From NCBI GenBank assembly GCA_037039685.1, contig JAWNGF010000001.1, forward strand, positions 434,001 through 498,000: a DNA stretch of 64,000 bases, in the 5' to 3' direction. The position numbers and the translations under genes were made by a program. The notes under the pieces were generated by a model. The model was not told the origin of the DNA and did not search any database. It saw nothing but the letters and a program-made list of their open reading frames with translations. Of the stretch, positions 35,561 through 45,575 are shown one piece after another. Within the stretch, counting starts at the first letter, position 1. The number at the start of each line of letters is the position of its first letter. Source of the stretch: Ceratobasidium sp. AG-K. Lineage: Eukaryota > Basidiomycota > Agaricomycetes > Cantharellales > Ceratobasidiaceae.

Positions 35561-35603
35561 TGCAGAAACACATTTGTGGTTGACCCAGTGATGTGTTTCT
35601 GCA
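35561..35603. repeat. Perfect 13-bp inverted repeat (hairpin)
   Basis: TGCAGAAACACAT (35561-35573) and ATGTGTTTCTGCA (35591-35603) can form a 13-bp stem with a 17-nt loop. A diverged relative of this stretch lies near 40532-40585 (TGCAGAAACACATTCATGG), so it belongs to an older dispersed repeat. Confidence 0.6.
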
Positions 35604-36106
35604 TTGAGGTTACATGTTTCAGTGAAATGCATTGAAACAAATTCACTACATGTTACTGCTGGACGAGTGAAAGATAGGGCTTCTGTATAGTTTGAGATAT
35701 AATATAAATGCATGTAACAATCATGTGCTTAACAGGTTTCTGATGAATGTGTTCATGTTGAAACACTTTCATAGATTTTGTGAACACATCTTTGGCTTTG
35801 ATACCTCAACAGACTTCAACTTTCTACCTCATATCCCAATGAGAATAACTTACACTCAACAGAGGTTGCTCAAAATCACTGGAGTGACAAACTCACCCTT
35901 GAACCATGCTGCACCTCTCAAATGCAGGTTTAGCAAATGTCTGTCACCTTGCTTGTCAAGGTCACTGCACTGACAAAACTGAAGCAGAAAGTTGTGACAG
36001 GTCCAGACCCTGATTACATATCACATATAAATCCTATATCGGGATGTTCTGCCCTCAGCTACCATGACACCTGGTGACCAGCCAACCATGACCAGAGCAA
36101 CAGATT

Positions 36107-36604
36107 TGTTGCAACCTGCTAATGCCTATGGTTGATGACTGCTAATGGCCTTTGAGATGTGAGCACAATATGTGATAAGTCTTCTAAGACTCTATCACTA
36201 AGGTGGACAAACGCTAGTCTTGTCAGTACAAGTCACTAGCTCCAAAGTCCAAGTGGCTGCACTAAAGGCTAAGTAGCCAAGTGCCTCTGATCACACTGCA
36301 GGGAGAGTTGACAAGGCAAAGCAAGCTTGGGATGACCATGCTTGCAAGCCAGTATATATACTCAGAAAACAGGTGAGTCATAGTAAGTACATGAGTCACA
36401 CGTCTGAGTCAAAGTCCAAGTCATAAAAGGGGGCTGCACAGGCCAGCCAATAGAAAACAGCATGAGTCATATGACTCATGGTGACACCTCATCCATACAC
36501 CTTACTAAACAAGGCAGAGGGCAACAACAGAGGAAGGGTGCTAAAGGCGCCGGTGCAAGCCACGAGTCCACAAACAGAGACAGAGGGAGAGATGGGTCAC
36601 AACA
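36107..36604 (-). repeat. Solo LTR, E4 family
   Basis: 498 bp, the same length as the E4 5' LTR (41140-41637) and its reverse complement in sequence, with TG..CA ends. It is flanked by a perfect 5-bp target duplication, AGATT (36102-36106 and 36605-36609). No internal element sequence is present, so this is a solo LTR left by LTR-LTR recombination. Confidence 0.88.
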
Positions 36605-39600
36605 AGATTACAACTGTCACTATCCACTAAGCATGGTCCTGGTTTCTGGTACTTGTGCACAACATCTCCCTGCCCAATAACAAAAGCATGCATGGTATAC
36701 ATGTGCCAGATAGGGGCTGTGTGCCAGAGCCTGCAGAGGGACACAGCCAGTTTGGGTCAAAACCTCAGTTGAAGTGGGAGTAGCCCAATATATTCACATG
36801 ACACCTGACTGTTGTTGGTTTGGCTTGTCAACCACTGTGACGACACCAGAGCAGCTTGCATTGCTGGGCTTGCTGGCTTTTTAAGCTACACCCTACACGC
36901 TGTATGCTTCAGAACACACACTGTGCACTACATAAGCGGCTGGCAACCTTACATGCCCCTTGTGTGCACACCAGACGCCAGCACCATAGCACAGGTGCAA
37001 ATTGTATAGTTAGTGCAATTTGGGAATTGACATGTATATAAAAGAGATAAAATAAATTGATATATGAGCAACTAAATACAGGAGAGGCAGAGAGAAACCA
37101 GAGAGAGAACTGTGCAGGGAGCATGCCTTATGTATCCTACAAATAACCATTGAGAACATGCTAACATATTCCACACTGTGCACAATTGTGTGCACCTGTT
37201 GGTACTCACAGGTTCTAGTGTAGTCTTTAAATTCTTTGTACATTCATATGGAATCTAACTATGTGAACATTGGGTACTCATGCTTGACTTCAAGCCACAA
37301 AGCTTGCAAGTGATGCTGACATGGGTCCAACTCAACAACACATGACTGTGTCCAGCCTCCACTCAGTCATCAGATTGGTCAATGCAGATTCTCCATGAGT
37401 GGTAGCCTTGCAATTGGGACAGAGCAATTGATCCACTTGACCATGTGTGCCAGACCATGTTATAAGTTAGAGTGAGGGGATAATTATCTCAGAGTATTGG
37501 TTGGAATGACATGTTGTGTCAAGCATGCAACCCACAAAACTGGAACCAAATTTGTTGGTTGCTTCACGACACTGGCTACAAACACGTGTATTATCTGAAA
37601 CAGTTGCATGCTTGACCATATCTGGTGATCCCAGTGCGAATTGAGTGAGGTGGACCTACATTGGTTGTGGGCTCACTGAAAGGGGCCAACCAGTACCAGA
37701 CTCAATTGAGCACCTGTGTGATGGCTCCACTATGCATCACCCCTAAGAAGGTGACATGCAGCTGCGGATGATTTTTCGATTTTTTTTTCACTCTTTCTAT
37801 AGCTCAACTTGTGCCTCAATGCACACTGGTTCATCCTGTTGCTCTGTGTCAGTTTTCCAACCCCAGCATTCCAGATATCCTACCACCACATGTCTCTTTA
37901 TGTCTTACTCTTTCATATAGATATCTATACTTGTATCAACTCTCACAAAGCTAGGGTTTGCACAGGCATCTGCTTGCCTCCTTGTCAATCAATACATTTG
38001 CCTATATTGGGTGCTCACTGCTGGTGGGTGGTTTGTAGCAAGCCCTGGAGGTTGAGTTTGTTAAGTTATAAGGTAAAATTAGTCCCAGATACACAAAAAG
38101 TCTGGACTCTATGATACATGGTGATTTGTATGTTTGAATGGGCTCCCAAACACCTTTGACCCCTTACCCACTGAATCAGAACCTTCCCAACATGGTCTAG
38201 ACTACCAGGAAACTCTTGGGCCACAGACATTGGGAGATCAGTGGAGGCCAGAAGCACATACAGTGCACTTTCCCAATTTGAGCAGCTGGTTCAATTCAGC
38301 ATTTGAAAATTGCCACATTCATATTCCTCTGACATGTGTCATGTATCTAGGCCCATTCTGTGTATAGCCAACAATCAATGAAGTAGGAAAATATAAATAT
38401 GCTATGTGTCAATGGTTGGTTTATTCCCTAGTTTGATAGAAAAGTAAGTGTGGTATTAGAGCCACACAGGGGAAATTAAGTTTGAGGATTAAACTTACCA
38501 GTGTTGTCGTGAGCTAGGCTCACCATGGACTTGTCTTGTGCCCTCTCCTGCATTTAGTGCAGTGTATGGATGACGTGTCACCCTTGGCCCATATGGCCTG
38601 GGCTGTTTCTCAGTTTTTTTGTTTCCCTTTGCCAGTGTTCCCTTTGTCTGGCCATGACCTTGTGGCTATATGCAAACCAAACTCCTATCACTTCAGTGGA
38701 TAGTGAGGCTCCAGCACAACCTGCTTACGGAGAATTTGTCACCATACATGGAGAGGAAGGAAGACAAGCCCCCTTCCCACTAGGAAGTCCAATGGACATA
38801 AATCGATCCACAGTAGCAATCCCCTTGCCTTTGGTGGATTGAAGCTACTAGAGAGTACTACATTTCGACATAAAGAAGTAGCACAAAAGCAGTGTTCAAG
38901 AGGGAGTAAAGACAGTTACAAAACTGCATACATGCAAACAAGCAGAAAAGTCGCCACAAGCATAGGTTTGGATTTGAGTAGGTTATTCCTATGACAGAAT
39001 GTCAGTATCCATGACAGCAGTGTTCAGAGCCAAGACTTGTTTGTCTTCCAATGCCAGCTTGTGACAGGCAACCTTTGTAAAGAGTGTCTCATCAAAGTTG
39101 CACAACAAATGTATTGTATCCCCACCAGAGCTATGTGACAGTGCCATGTCTGCATTGAACAGTGTGATTGTCCCAGTTGGTGGACATCCAATATCTACGA
39201 GTACTGTGTAATTGTCTGACCTTGTGAAAGGTATTCAGTAAGTGCATATGCTGGTGTCAATGGAATCTGCTGGTGTGTGATTGACTTTGTCTTGACACTG
39301 GCACTACAACCACTGTTAATGACATATCAGCACTCCAAGGGTACTATGGGTATGACATTACTGTCAAGGGTGGCCAGACTGAATCCTGTTGGACAATCAA
39401 GCTTGACAAACACACACTTGGGTGGGAAAGACAAACAGACTACTGGATCATTTGAGGTCTGGATGTCTTCTTGTCAGTCAAAGATGATTTTTTGGATAGT
39501 GCCTTGCAAGCTGTTTGCCATGTCTTGTTCAGTTTTGATGTTTGTTGTTATCATGACTTTCATTCCCACAGCTAGTTCCAGCTCCTCAGGTACCCATTTT

Positions 39601-40055
39601 GCTCATTCCAGGAAGATGTGGTTTGCTTTGTTGCAGCATATAATTGCTTGTTATTGGTGAGTGGGCAACCACAATATGTATCTTCTGCTGGTGATATAAA
39701 TAACTGTCTTTTGTTGCATCAGCAATGCCTTTGGTTGGCCTCCTTGTTCCATTGAATATGGACCTCATGTTGTGGTGTGACCAGAGTTGCATCCTCCCAA
39801 CAAGTGTCTTGAACATTATTGGCTGCTGTAGATAAATCCAGTCCTGCTATGGTCAGACTTCATAGGGTTTTGGTATTATCAAGCCTAGCATGTGATCCCA
39901 TATAAAGAAGGCAGGCCTGTTGGTGGCACTGCAGTCATACTGCAGACCCTATGGCCAAGACTGCACTGTGTGCCTCTGCAGGCTCCAGTCCACAGCTTCT
40001 ATATGTATCATAGATTAGCGGATAATCTCAATTGGTGAAATATGTGTATATGAGC
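36605..40055. other. CpG-poor transposon-derived DNA without recognisable gene
   Basis: About 3.4 kb of strikingly CpG-depleted, TpG/CpA-rich sequence. ORFs are short; the longest (39277-39660, 127 codons) shows no domain that I recognise. Most likely old, deaminated repeats. Confidence 0.4.
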
Positions 40056-40499
40056 TGTCACAACCCTAGCCAAACCTTGGAGGCCAAGGCTCCACAGGCA
40101 GTGAGGAGGAGGGTTGGGATGACAAAGGTTAGATGAACAGCACTGAGGCCTCAGTGAGTCACATGATGAGTGATTTGGGGAAAACAACAAGAGAACAAGT
40201 CTTGACTCCACAAGACTGGTGTTGCTGGTATATATACTAACTACTGTGGCTATGTACAATAGAGAGCAAACAACAAAGGGGACCAAAAACAAGAAAGGAC
40301 AAGAGTCTGAGACAACCAAGGACAAGACAAAGGAAATGTGATAAGTCCATGGACACCACAGAGACAAGGAAACAGGCCAGGCAGGCATGTCCTGCAAACA
40401 CAGCTTACATAAGGGCGGCTATATGCGCCAATACGAGAGGAACAAGACCAAACACAAGACAAACAGGCAAAAACAGGAAAACAAGAAAAGGTTGTGACA
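40056..40499 (-). repeat. Solo LTR, E5 family
   Basis: 444 bp with TGTCAC...GTGACA ends, related in reverse orientation to the E5 LTR at 63180-63601. A perfect 5-bp target duplication TGAGC flanks it (40051-40055 and 40500-40504). No internal region, hence a solo LTR. Confidence 0.87.
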
Positions 40500-41139
40500 T
40501 GAGCAAGGTGACATGTCATTGGAGATGATGTTTATCTATGCAGAAACACATTCATGGTCAATCAAGTGATGCATATCTGCATCAAGGTTGACATTATGAA
40601 TCTAACTGAAACATGTTGAACCAATGATAATACAGGTAGCTCATCAATGTGTGAAAGGTAGGCCTGTGGATTAATATGGGTTAAACACCAATGAAGGCTT
40701 GCCAATGCAGGGCTATGCATGGTGCAGAAATGTGTCCACAGTTCTTATGAATGTGCTACTGAACAGGTTGCCTCTCAGCAAAAATGCAAACAGCTATGGA
40801 GCACCCCATAGTTTTCTATTTTTACTTTTATTGAGCTATTTTCAAGGTAAATGCATGCAGAGTGGTGAATCTCACCAACTTGCAGTGGGGTGTGAGTATG
40901 CTAAAACAAAGCTGTTACATGGAGTATAGTTGATTGATTGGACATCAACATGGCTGGCAGGTCTTAGTGCTTCTACATACTGCAGCTGATATTTGGCTAA
41001 TAAGACAGACTTCATCTGATTCTTCAGCCTGTTAAGATCTTAAGATACATGTAGCTTACAACAAAGCAAGTAGTATACATTAGGACCATTGAGACATGCA
41101 AAAAGTTGTATGGGGTCTCTAGATGTTAGTGTACTGTGG
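40500..41139. other. Old repeat DNA between LTRs
   Basis: No gene seen. The left part (40532-40585) resembles the hairpin repeat at 35561-35603. Confidence 0.35.
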
Positions 41140-41637
41140 TGTTGTGACCTGTCTCTCCCTCTTTCTCTGTTTGCGGACTTGTGACTTGTACCAGCACCTT
41201 AAGCACCCTTTCCCTTTGTTGAGCCCTCTCCCTTGTTTAGTGAGGTGTATGGATGATGTGTCACCATGAGTCATGTGACTCATGCTGTCTTCTATTGGCT
41301 GGCCTGCACAGCCCCCTTTATGACTTGGACTTTGACTCTGACTTGTGACTCATGTATGTACTATGACTCACTTGTTCCCTGAGTATATATACTGGCTTGC
41401 AAGCATGGTCATCCCCAGCTTGCTTTGCCTTGTCAACTCTCCCTGCAGTGTGATCAGAGGCACTTGGCTACTTAGCCTTTAGCGCAGCCACTTGGACCTA
41501 GGAGCTAGTGACTTGTACTGACAAGACTAGCATTTGTCCACCTTAGTGATAGAGTCTTAGAAGACTTATCACATATTGTTCTCACATCTCAAAGGCCATT
41601 AGCGGTCATCAACCATAGGCATTAGCAGGTTGCGACA
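41140..41637 (+). repeat. E4 5' LTR
   Basis: 498 bp, TG..CA. U3 holds GCN4/AP-1-like heptamers TGAGTCA (41267-41273) and TGACTCA (41276-41282, 41346-41352, 41364-41370). TATATATA is at 41384-41391, and the predicted R start AGCTTGCTT at 41417-41425 lies 33 nt after the start of the TATA box. The flanks TGTGG and TTGCC differ and internal sequence follows on the right, so this is a 5' LTR and not a solo LTR. Confidence 0.8.
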
Positions 41638-41642
41638 TTGCC

Positions 41643-41651
41643 AAGCAAGCT
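41643..41651 (+). other. E4 putative self-priming primer-binding site
   Basis: AAGCAAGCT, five bases after the LTR end, is the exact reverse complement of AGCTTGCTT at the predicted start of the element RNA (41417-41425). This fits Tf1-type self-priming rather than tRNA priming. Confidence 0.6.
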
Positions 41652-41981
41652 CTTAGTATGCTGAGCCACAAGAAAACAAAGTCACGTGACAACATGGACA
41701 ATTGATCCTCAAGTGCAGCATCCCAAAGGAGCAAGGCTCCAACTGTCACAATAGTCGAAATCCAATCAAACCCCTCAAGAGCAGCAAGAGAATGGGCAGG
41801 TGACTGGACTGTGCCACTTAGAAGTGCCAGCCAAGTATCAAGACCCCCTTCCACCAGCGTCCCAGGAGGAATTGGCAACAGTGTCAAAACATCAGGAACT
41901 CAAGAAGAACCCAGAAGTTCAAACAAAGAAGGGTCCACTTCACCAACAATTTGAGTCGTCAAAAATCCAATCACCACGCCA

Positions 41982-42565
41982 CCACCAGCAGCACCAGTTG
42001 TCACCTTCCATGGAGAAAGTGTGATTAGCCCAAGAGCTGTGCATGTGATCAGGATACCAGCACCACTTAGAAACATGACCCCAGGACCATCAAATGCAGG
42101 GCAAATGCCACCACCAGAACAAGGAAACACTGGAACAATAGGGACTAGATGCCCTTTAGCATTTCCTGATTTTGGAGCACAATTTCCACCACCTATGACT
42201 ACCCCAAGTTTCACCCCTGCATCCAAGCCACCACTAGTCAAAGTTCCTAGAACTCACAGCGCCCTGAGCATGCCATCAACCTTCCAATCACAAGGAAGCA
42301 TTGAGACTATTTCACAGGATGAAGGACTGAGGCAAGAACAACTGATAGAAAATATGGAGGGAAATCCAATCCAAACCCTGGAAAGGATCTTCAATACCCT
42401 CCTGGTCCAATATCAACAGGAGAACGCAGTCCAAACCCTTAGAATCAAAGGATTGGAACAGCAATGGGATCTACAAACCCAAGATACAACAAATATGATG
42501 CAGCAAATTGAGCACATCGCTTCAAGAACAGAGGATGGAGTCAACACTTTCTATGAAAGGCTTAG
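41982..42565 (+). pseudogene. E4 Gag-like N-terminal fragment
   Basis: An open frame runs through 42021-42565 (a reading with an upstream extension from about 41982 is also open) and is then cut by the E3 LTR; the apparent last codons to 42626 lie in E3 DNA. The protein is Pro/Thr-rich at first (MTPGPSNAGQMPPPEQG), then helical (ENMEGNPIQTLERIFNTLL, DTTNMMQQIEHIASRTEDG), like the Gag N-terminal half of E1. It has no zinc knuckle because that part is lost. It differs enough from E1 to be another family. Confidence 0.55.
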
Positions 42566-43021
42566 TGTCATAAGCTTCTTCTTGGTGGCTGTGAGACAAG
42601 CCGCAATGGAGAGTGGATGGCACTAAGACCTAAGAGACCTCTTGAATTGCACCACACTTAAGTGGCTGTAGACTCTTAAGGGTAGGGCTGGTTCAAAGTG
42701 TCACTCAAAGGGGATGTTTGACAAGACAAAACAAGCTGGGGTTACCAGGCTTGTTGGTCCTCTATATATATTCACAAAGTGGCCGAGTCATACAACGCGC
42801 AGCCACACAAGTCAAGCAAGTCTACCAATCAGGAGTGTCCATGTGAGTGATGCTGTATGAACAGACATGACTCATACAAAAGCACAGCCGCATTACACAG
42901 TGTAACAGAAGGAACCACAAGAAGGTGGCAACACGGCAAATGGAAATGGAAAAACAACACAAGGCAAAGTACAGGCAGGCAAGACAACAGGCAAGTGCAA
43001 TGGAGAGAGCTGGCTCACAAC
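42566..43021 (-). repeat. E3 3' LTR
   Basis: 456 bp, reverse complement of the E1/E2 LTR type. The internal R start AGCTTGTTTTGT and the TATATATA box are conserved. A purine-rich tract (as TTACTCCCCCTT on the plus strand, 43022-43033) lies just inside. Confidence 0.8.
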
Positions 43022-43063
43022 ATTACTCCCCCTTAAGAGTCCATCTAGGGGACCTGGATGGGC

Positions 43064-43098
43064 TTCACTGGATCTCGCAATCCTTGCTTTTGGCAAGC
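43064..43098 (-). pseudogene. E3 ORF3, C-terminal end (separated by E1/E2)
   Basis: Eleven-odd codons reading LAKSKDCEIQ then TGA (43066-43064). They match the E2 end LAKIKDCKIQ and continue in frame from 57577 if E1 and E2 are removed. Confidence 0.8.
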
Positions 43099-43553
43099 TG
43101 TCGTGAGCTAGCTCACTCCATTGGACTCGCCTGTCGTCTCGCTCGCCTGTCTCTCTCTTTCTGTTACGTTCCCGTTTCTGTTTGCCGCGTTGCCACCTTC
43201 TTGTGGTTTTCTGTTACATTGTGTAACGCGGCTGTGCTTTGTACGAGTCATGTCTGTTCATACAGCATGACTCACTTGGACACTCCTGACTGGTTGACTG
43301 CTGTGACTCATGTGGCTGCATCCTGTATGACTCGGCCGCCTCCTGAATATATATAGAGGACCTACAAGTCTGGTAACCCCAGCTTGTTTTGTCTCGTCAA
43401 AACATCCCTCCTGAGTGACACTTAGAACCACCCCTACCCTCAAGAGCCTACAGACGCTTAAGTGCGTTGCGGTTCAAGAGGTCACTTAGGTCTTAGTGCC
43501 GTCCACTCTCCATCGCGGCCTGCCTCATAGCCACCAAGAAGAAGCATACGACA
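43099..43553 (+). repeat. E1 5' LTR
   Basis: 455 bp, TGTCGT...ACGACA. U3 carries TGACTCA twice (43268-43274, 43304-43310) plus TGACTCG (43328-43334) and GAGTCA (43245-43250). TATATATA at 43348-43355. Confidence 0.92.
43348..43392 (+). promoter_or_regulatory. E1 core promoter and predicted RNA start
   Basis: TATATATA (43348-43355), then AGCTTGTTTTGT at 43381-43392, 33 nt downstream. The same spacing occurs in E2 (50589 to 50622) and E4 (41384 to 41417). Because this 12-mer is the exact complement of the primer-binding site, 43381 is likely at or very near the transcript 5' end. Confidence 0.65.
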
Positions 43554-43555
43554 TT

Positions 43556-43567
43556 ACAAAACAAGCT
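43556..43567 (+). other. E1 self-priming primer-binding site
   Basis: ACAAAACAAGCT, two bases after the 5' LTR, is perfectly complementary over 12 nt to AGCTTGTTTTGT (43381-43392) inside the LTR. In Tf1 of fission yeast the RNA 5' end folds onto such a site, is cleaved and primes minus-strand DNA; the same arrangement is inferred here. E2 has the identical pair (50622-50633 with 50796-50807). Confidence 0.7.
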
Positions 43568-43736
43568 TAACAAATATGTCTATTCAAGAAGATGCAGGAT
43601 CACGCCCCTCATCCACTATGTCAATAAGAAGAGGACCCAGTCGGGCAGCAAGGCCCACAGGATCACTAACGAGCAAGATATCGCACAAACTCAAGCGGGA
43701 GGTCCTGCCCGATCACGCCCTCAAAGTCAAGCATCA

Positions 43737-45575
43737 ATGCCGGGAGCTTTCGGCATTCCTGACATGACAACAGTACAAGAAGAAGAACCCACGATCACAA
43801 ATAGAGAACCAGGAGATCTTACGAATGACCCTACTCCGGCTGTAATCCGTATTCCAACTGCAACTCCAGGACCATCACGTCCCTTGTGGCCATTGGGATA
43901 CAGAAGACAGTTCTTTTCTCCCCAACCCGAAGCTCATGGGGGTGTATCGCTTGTTCCTATTAGACCTCCCCCTACACCACACGTTCCAAACGTCCCTACA
44001 GTTCCTCAGATTGGAGGAACCATCACCAACGCAGGACCAATTCCAGTGGCTTCCCAGCCAGCCACACCGGCTATTCCAGCACCACCATATATTCCACAGG
44101 GTTACTCAAATCAATCAGCTCCGGTACAACAAGGCGCCGGAGATCCAGGGAGCTCAAGTTCAAGTTCCAGTTCTAGCGGCAGGACTGTAATCAGCAATCT
44201 AGATGACCTAGACGACCTTCTAGAAGGAAGACACAATGCTACCCTTAGGGTCATAGACGGAATGAGGGTCACCATAGATCGAAGGCTTAGTGGCCTAGAA
44301 CAAGCCACACAGGTTCTAGCAAACAACCAACAAATCTTCAACGACTCCATCAACACCCTACAAGGAACCTTGACGGACATTCTGAACTCGGCAAGAAATG
44401 GCGAACACAATTCTTTCCTAGTCGGCCAAGATGTAACCCGTCTTCGAAATGAAGTTACCAACACTCAAGGACTAGTAAACAATGTACGCGAAGAACTCAA
44501 CACTACCAGACAAGGGCAACTCAAATGGAACGAGGCAGTAACACAAGGACTAGAAACCTTACGACAGGAAGGAACCTCCTTCACTGCCAAAATCACAGAG
44601 GTTCAGGAAACTATCAACAACATGCGAGAAGAAATGGACGAAGCATCCCTGCATGGGATCCCTTCCAGGCGGTCAAATTCCCCACCACACCCAGATGCAG
44701 AATCTACCAGGATCGACGAATTAGAACTAAGAATCCAACGGCTGACCGAGAACACGAACATCGGTAACGGATCACGTCGCCCCAAGGTGACTCGTCCAGA
44801 AGCCTTCGACGGAAAGAAAGGAGAAGGTGCCGAAATGTTCATCACACAAATGGAGAGCTACTTCGTACGTCTAGGCGACCAATACACTTCCGGCGAAGAA
44901 AGGATCCGCGAAGCTCTTGCAAACTTCAAATCCGAGAACAAAGCCGCCACTCACTGGGCACAAGTACTATTACGATTGCTTAACCAAGGGGAAAATAACC
45001 AAAACCTCGCCTCATGGGAAAATTTCAAGGCACACTTCATGGAACAGTTTAGCGACCCCAACAAAAAGGCTAAGGCCGAATCGGACATCCGAAAATGTAA
45101 ACAGAACAACTCAGTAGCAAACTATGCTTCGGAATTCCGATACCTTCTGGTGGACGTAAATTGGGGTCAGGAAGCTCTAATCAACCAATTCAAGGAAGGG
45201 TTGAAGCCTGAAGTCAAAACCGAGCTAGCTCGCTTCGAACTGACCCTAATCAATGAAGACGGAACAGAGCGGGAGCTGTCACTAGACCGGTGGATCTCTA
45301 TCGCAATCTCTATTGACCAGAAATTGCAACAAATCAAGACCTCCACAGGAAAGAAGGCAGCCCAACCAACCGCTAGCGGACAATCCTCTACAAAGCGGCT
45401 ACCCGACGAAGTATACAAAGCAAGGATAGCAAGCAACCGCTGCTTGAAGTGCGGACAGGAAGGACACCGGTCATTCAAATGCCCGTCCAAGGAATGGATA
45501 ACGACGGAACCCAGCGTTAAAGGAAGGGAGGCAACAGTTACGGAAGACTCGGGAAAAGAAGGGGTCTCCCTCTAA
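43737..45575 (+). CDS. gag: E1 Gag polyprotein
   Basis: 612-aa frame starting MPGAFGIPDM. It has a Pro-rich N-terminal region, a long helical part, the capsid-like segment (PEAFDGKKGEGAEMFITQ ... HFMEQFSDPNKKAKAE) and one zinc knuckle CLKCGQEGHRSFKC (C-x2-C-x4-H-x4-C) near the end. Gag forms the particle and binds element RNA. In E2 the same frame begins 54 codons earlier at MSIQED (50816, 2001 nt to the stop); in E1 the equivalent ATG is at 43576 but 2000 nt from the stop. So a 1-nt deletion near 43665-43671 cuts off the N-terminus, and translation would have to start at 43737. Gag ends at TAA 45573-45575 inside the frameshift stem-loop. Confidence 0.88.
   Translation: MPGAFGIPDMTTVQEEEPTITNREPGDLTNDPTPAVIRIPTATPGPSRPLWPLGYRRQFFSPQPEAHGGVSLVPIRPPPTPHVPNVPTVPQIGGTITNAGPIPVASQPATPAIPAPPYIPQGYSNQSAPVQQGAGDPGSSSSSSSSSGRTVISNLDDLDDLLEGRHNATLRVIDGMRVTIDRRLSGLEQATQVLANNQQIFNDSINTLQGTLTDILNSARNGEHNSFLVGQDVTRLRNEVTNTQGLVNNVREELNTTRQGQLKWNEAVTQGLETLRQEGTSFTAKITEVQETINNMREEMDEASLHGIPSRRSNSPPHPDAESTRIDELELRIQRLTENTNIGNGSRRPKVTRPEAFDGKKGEGAEMFITQMESYFVRLGDQYTSGEERIREALANFKSENKAATHWAQVLLRLLNQGENNQNLASWENFKAHFMEQFSDPNKKAKAESDIRKCKQNNSVANYASEFRYLLVDVNWGQEALINQFKEGLKPEVKTELARFELTLINEDGTERELSLDRWISIAISIDQKLQQIKTSTGKKAAQPTASGQSSTKRLPDEVYKARIASNRCLKCGQEGHRSFKCPSKEWITTEPSVKGREATVTEDSGKEGVSL

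Larger units (their letters stand above)
41140..42565 (+). mobile_element. E4: 5' part of a Ty3-type LTR retrotransposon, cut by E3
   Basis: Starts with a full LTR (41140-41637), a putative self-complementary primer site and the N-terminal part of a Gag-like ORF, then stops abruptly at 42565 where the minus-strand LTR of E3 begins. The bases before the junction are CTTAG (42561-42565), the expected left copy of the E3 target duplication; the rest of E4 should lie beyond E3, outside the window. It is the oldest host layer of the nest. Confidence 0.75.

Noticed and set aside
39277..39660. 127-codon ORF in CpG-poor DNA
   Set aside because: No recognisable domain, no supporting splice sites, and the DNA is degenerate repeat-like.
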